In this document: positions 63,208 through 64,000 of the stretch, piece after piece
Layout of the letters: every line of letters begins with the position of its first letter
How positions within the stretch are numbered: position 1 is the stretch's first letter
NCBI GenBank assembly: GCA_039000515.1
Contig: JBCFYV010001001.1
Location: 2,269,889-2,333,888 of the forward strand
From: Timema cristinae
Taxonomy: Eukaryota; Arthropoda; Insecta; Phasmatodea; Timematidae
Length of the DNA stretch: 64,000 nucleotides
Direction: 5' to 3'
The notes under the pieces: model-generated
Told to the model about the DNA's origin: nothing
What the model saw: only the letters and a program-made list of their open reading frames with translations
The model's database searches: none
Program-made: the position numbers and the translations under genes

Positions 63208-63270
63208 GTCAACCGATCTCCCATTCAACCTGAATTGCTTATTATTCAGTATACTGGGAGATTGGTTGAC
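63208..63270. repeat. Hairpin, 16-bp arms
   Basis: GTCAACCGATCTCCCA (63208-63223) pairs with TGGGAGATTGGTTGAC (63255-63270) with one mismatch around a 31-base loop. It lies directly beside the MITE at 63278. Confidence 0.7.
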
Positions 63271-63277
63271 TCCCGAC

Positions 63278-63591
63278 TAGGGATGTGGAAAAAGTTACGA
63301 TATATTGCTAATACCAATATATTTCTTTAGACACTGGTATCATTTTACTCGATATTTTTATACTTTTACTTATAAGAATATTAACACCCCGGTATCTTTT
63401 TTAATTTTATTTGGAGTATTTAAAGTGCAGTTTCTAAGCTTACTTACTACTAAATAAGTTAAAATTACAAAATAATAGGTTAAAAAAACCATTAAATTTG
63501 GATACATTTCCACGATGATTATTTCAATATAAATATTGCCATTGAAAATTTTTATTCGAATCGATACTCTTCTTCCGTTACCACATTCCTA
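63278..63591. mobile_element. hAT-like MITE, TAGGGATGTGG ends
   Basis: The left end is TAGGGATGTGGAAAAAGTTA and the right end in reverse complement is TAGGAATGTGGTAACGGAAG. The interior is AT-rich with GATATT and TATCGATT motifs. Flanking 8-mers do not match, so the duplication has decayed or the boundary is off. Related to 753-1390. Confidence 0.55.
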
Positions 63592-63619
63592 CTAACTCTT
63601 TGAGAAGAGGCTGTAAATC

Positions 63620-63740
63620 CGGTGTCTAGACTATATATGTGACTTATCAGTGATGCGTATTGCATATCTTACTTACAACAGGCGAACTCCACACTTTAGA
63701 TTGTCTATTCAGTGAGAGACCCTACCAACTCGTAGCCGGG
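63620..63740 (+). repeat. Dispersed repeat R4, second copy
   Basis: Diverged relative of 61630-61745, with the ordered blocks GTCTAGACTATATATGTGAC, ACAACAGGCG and CACACTTTAGATTGTCTATT. Unknown type. Confidence 0.45.
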
Positions 63741-63879
63741 AACGCGCTACGCTTACAATAGAGAAAATTATACTTCCATAGGAAGCCCGTTCTTAGAAAA
63801 CTGAGAACTCAAGTTGGCATAGTGGCGGCAAACATATATAATAAGTGAATTTACATCTCTAACCCATTTAGTCAATAAT

Positions 63880-64000
63880 ACTCTATGCCCTATGGCATTA
63901 CGAACTTGAAAGCTTACTGCCGCACTTAACAAATGTAGGGTCACATATATCTGCCTATATTGAGTTAGTTCTATCCAGTCCACTTCATAACAACATATCC
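63880..64000 (+). repeat. Start of a satellite block related to 27235-28180
   Basis: ATGGCATTACGAACTTGAAA, then GCCTATATTGAGTTAGTTCT and ATCCAGTCCACTTCATAACA repeat the leader and first monomer of the satellite at 27.2 kb. The array presumably continues beyond the window. Confidence 0.7.

Overview
This window looks like gene-poor, AT-rich animal nuclear DNA, most likely from an arthropod and possibly an insect. The evidence is indirect: many tRNA-headed SINEs, TTAA and TA foldback MITEs, a Helitron with TCTATAC...CTAG ends, an intron-containing pogo/Tigger-type transposon, a non-LTR retrotransposon end, and a short degenerate CCTAA run that recalls the arthropod (TTAGG)n telomere unit. I found no host protein-coding gene that I can support. 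The open reading frames are short and mostly lie inside repeats. A run of 100 N at 52213-52312 is an assembly gap.

Layout. 0-6.8 kb: a TATCGATA-rich MITE, a Helitron, two foldback elements joined at a shared TTAA, and a degenerate tandem repeat. 6.8-15.4 kb: a non-autonomous hAT element with a perfect 8-bp TSD, then two copies of one Mutator-like long-TIR element (8791-11435 and 13089-15117), each with a perfect 9-bp TSD and an internal 42-bp minisatellite. The second copy sits inside a SINE. 15.4-26.5 kb: another joined pair of foldback elements, a CG-rich palindromic MITE, a SINE inside a SINE, and a SINE inside a foldback element. 27.3-28.4 kb: a satellite of about 46 bp, whose family reappears at the right edge of the window. 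28.4-44.5 kb: SINEs with clear TSDs, foldback elements, a poly-C-bearing tandem repeat, and a TA-flanked 211-214 bp MITE present twice, once inside an older SINE. 44.8-45.7 kb: eight 69-bp repeats that keep one frame open. 48.5-57 kb: a repeat of about 1 kb present intact and again split by a decayed pogo/Tigger transposon. 57-64 kb: more SINEs, a LINE ORF tail, foldback elements, a hat-like MITE and the start of another satellite block.

How the parts relate. SINE families 1, 2 and 3 have different tRNA-like heads but share one 3' tail built around the palindrome TACCCGTTCGGGTA followed by (TAA)n. Many copies, including 5'-truncated ones, carry 9-15 bp TSDs, which fits mobilisation by one LINE machinery. 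The nesting gives a relative chronology: SINEs lie inside foldback elements, the Mutator-like element lies inside SINE1 and itself carries SINE relics, a MITE lies inside SINE4, and the pogo element lies inside the 1-kb repeat. The most unusual observation is that the two Mutator-like copies have the same internal orientation but exchanged outer termini.
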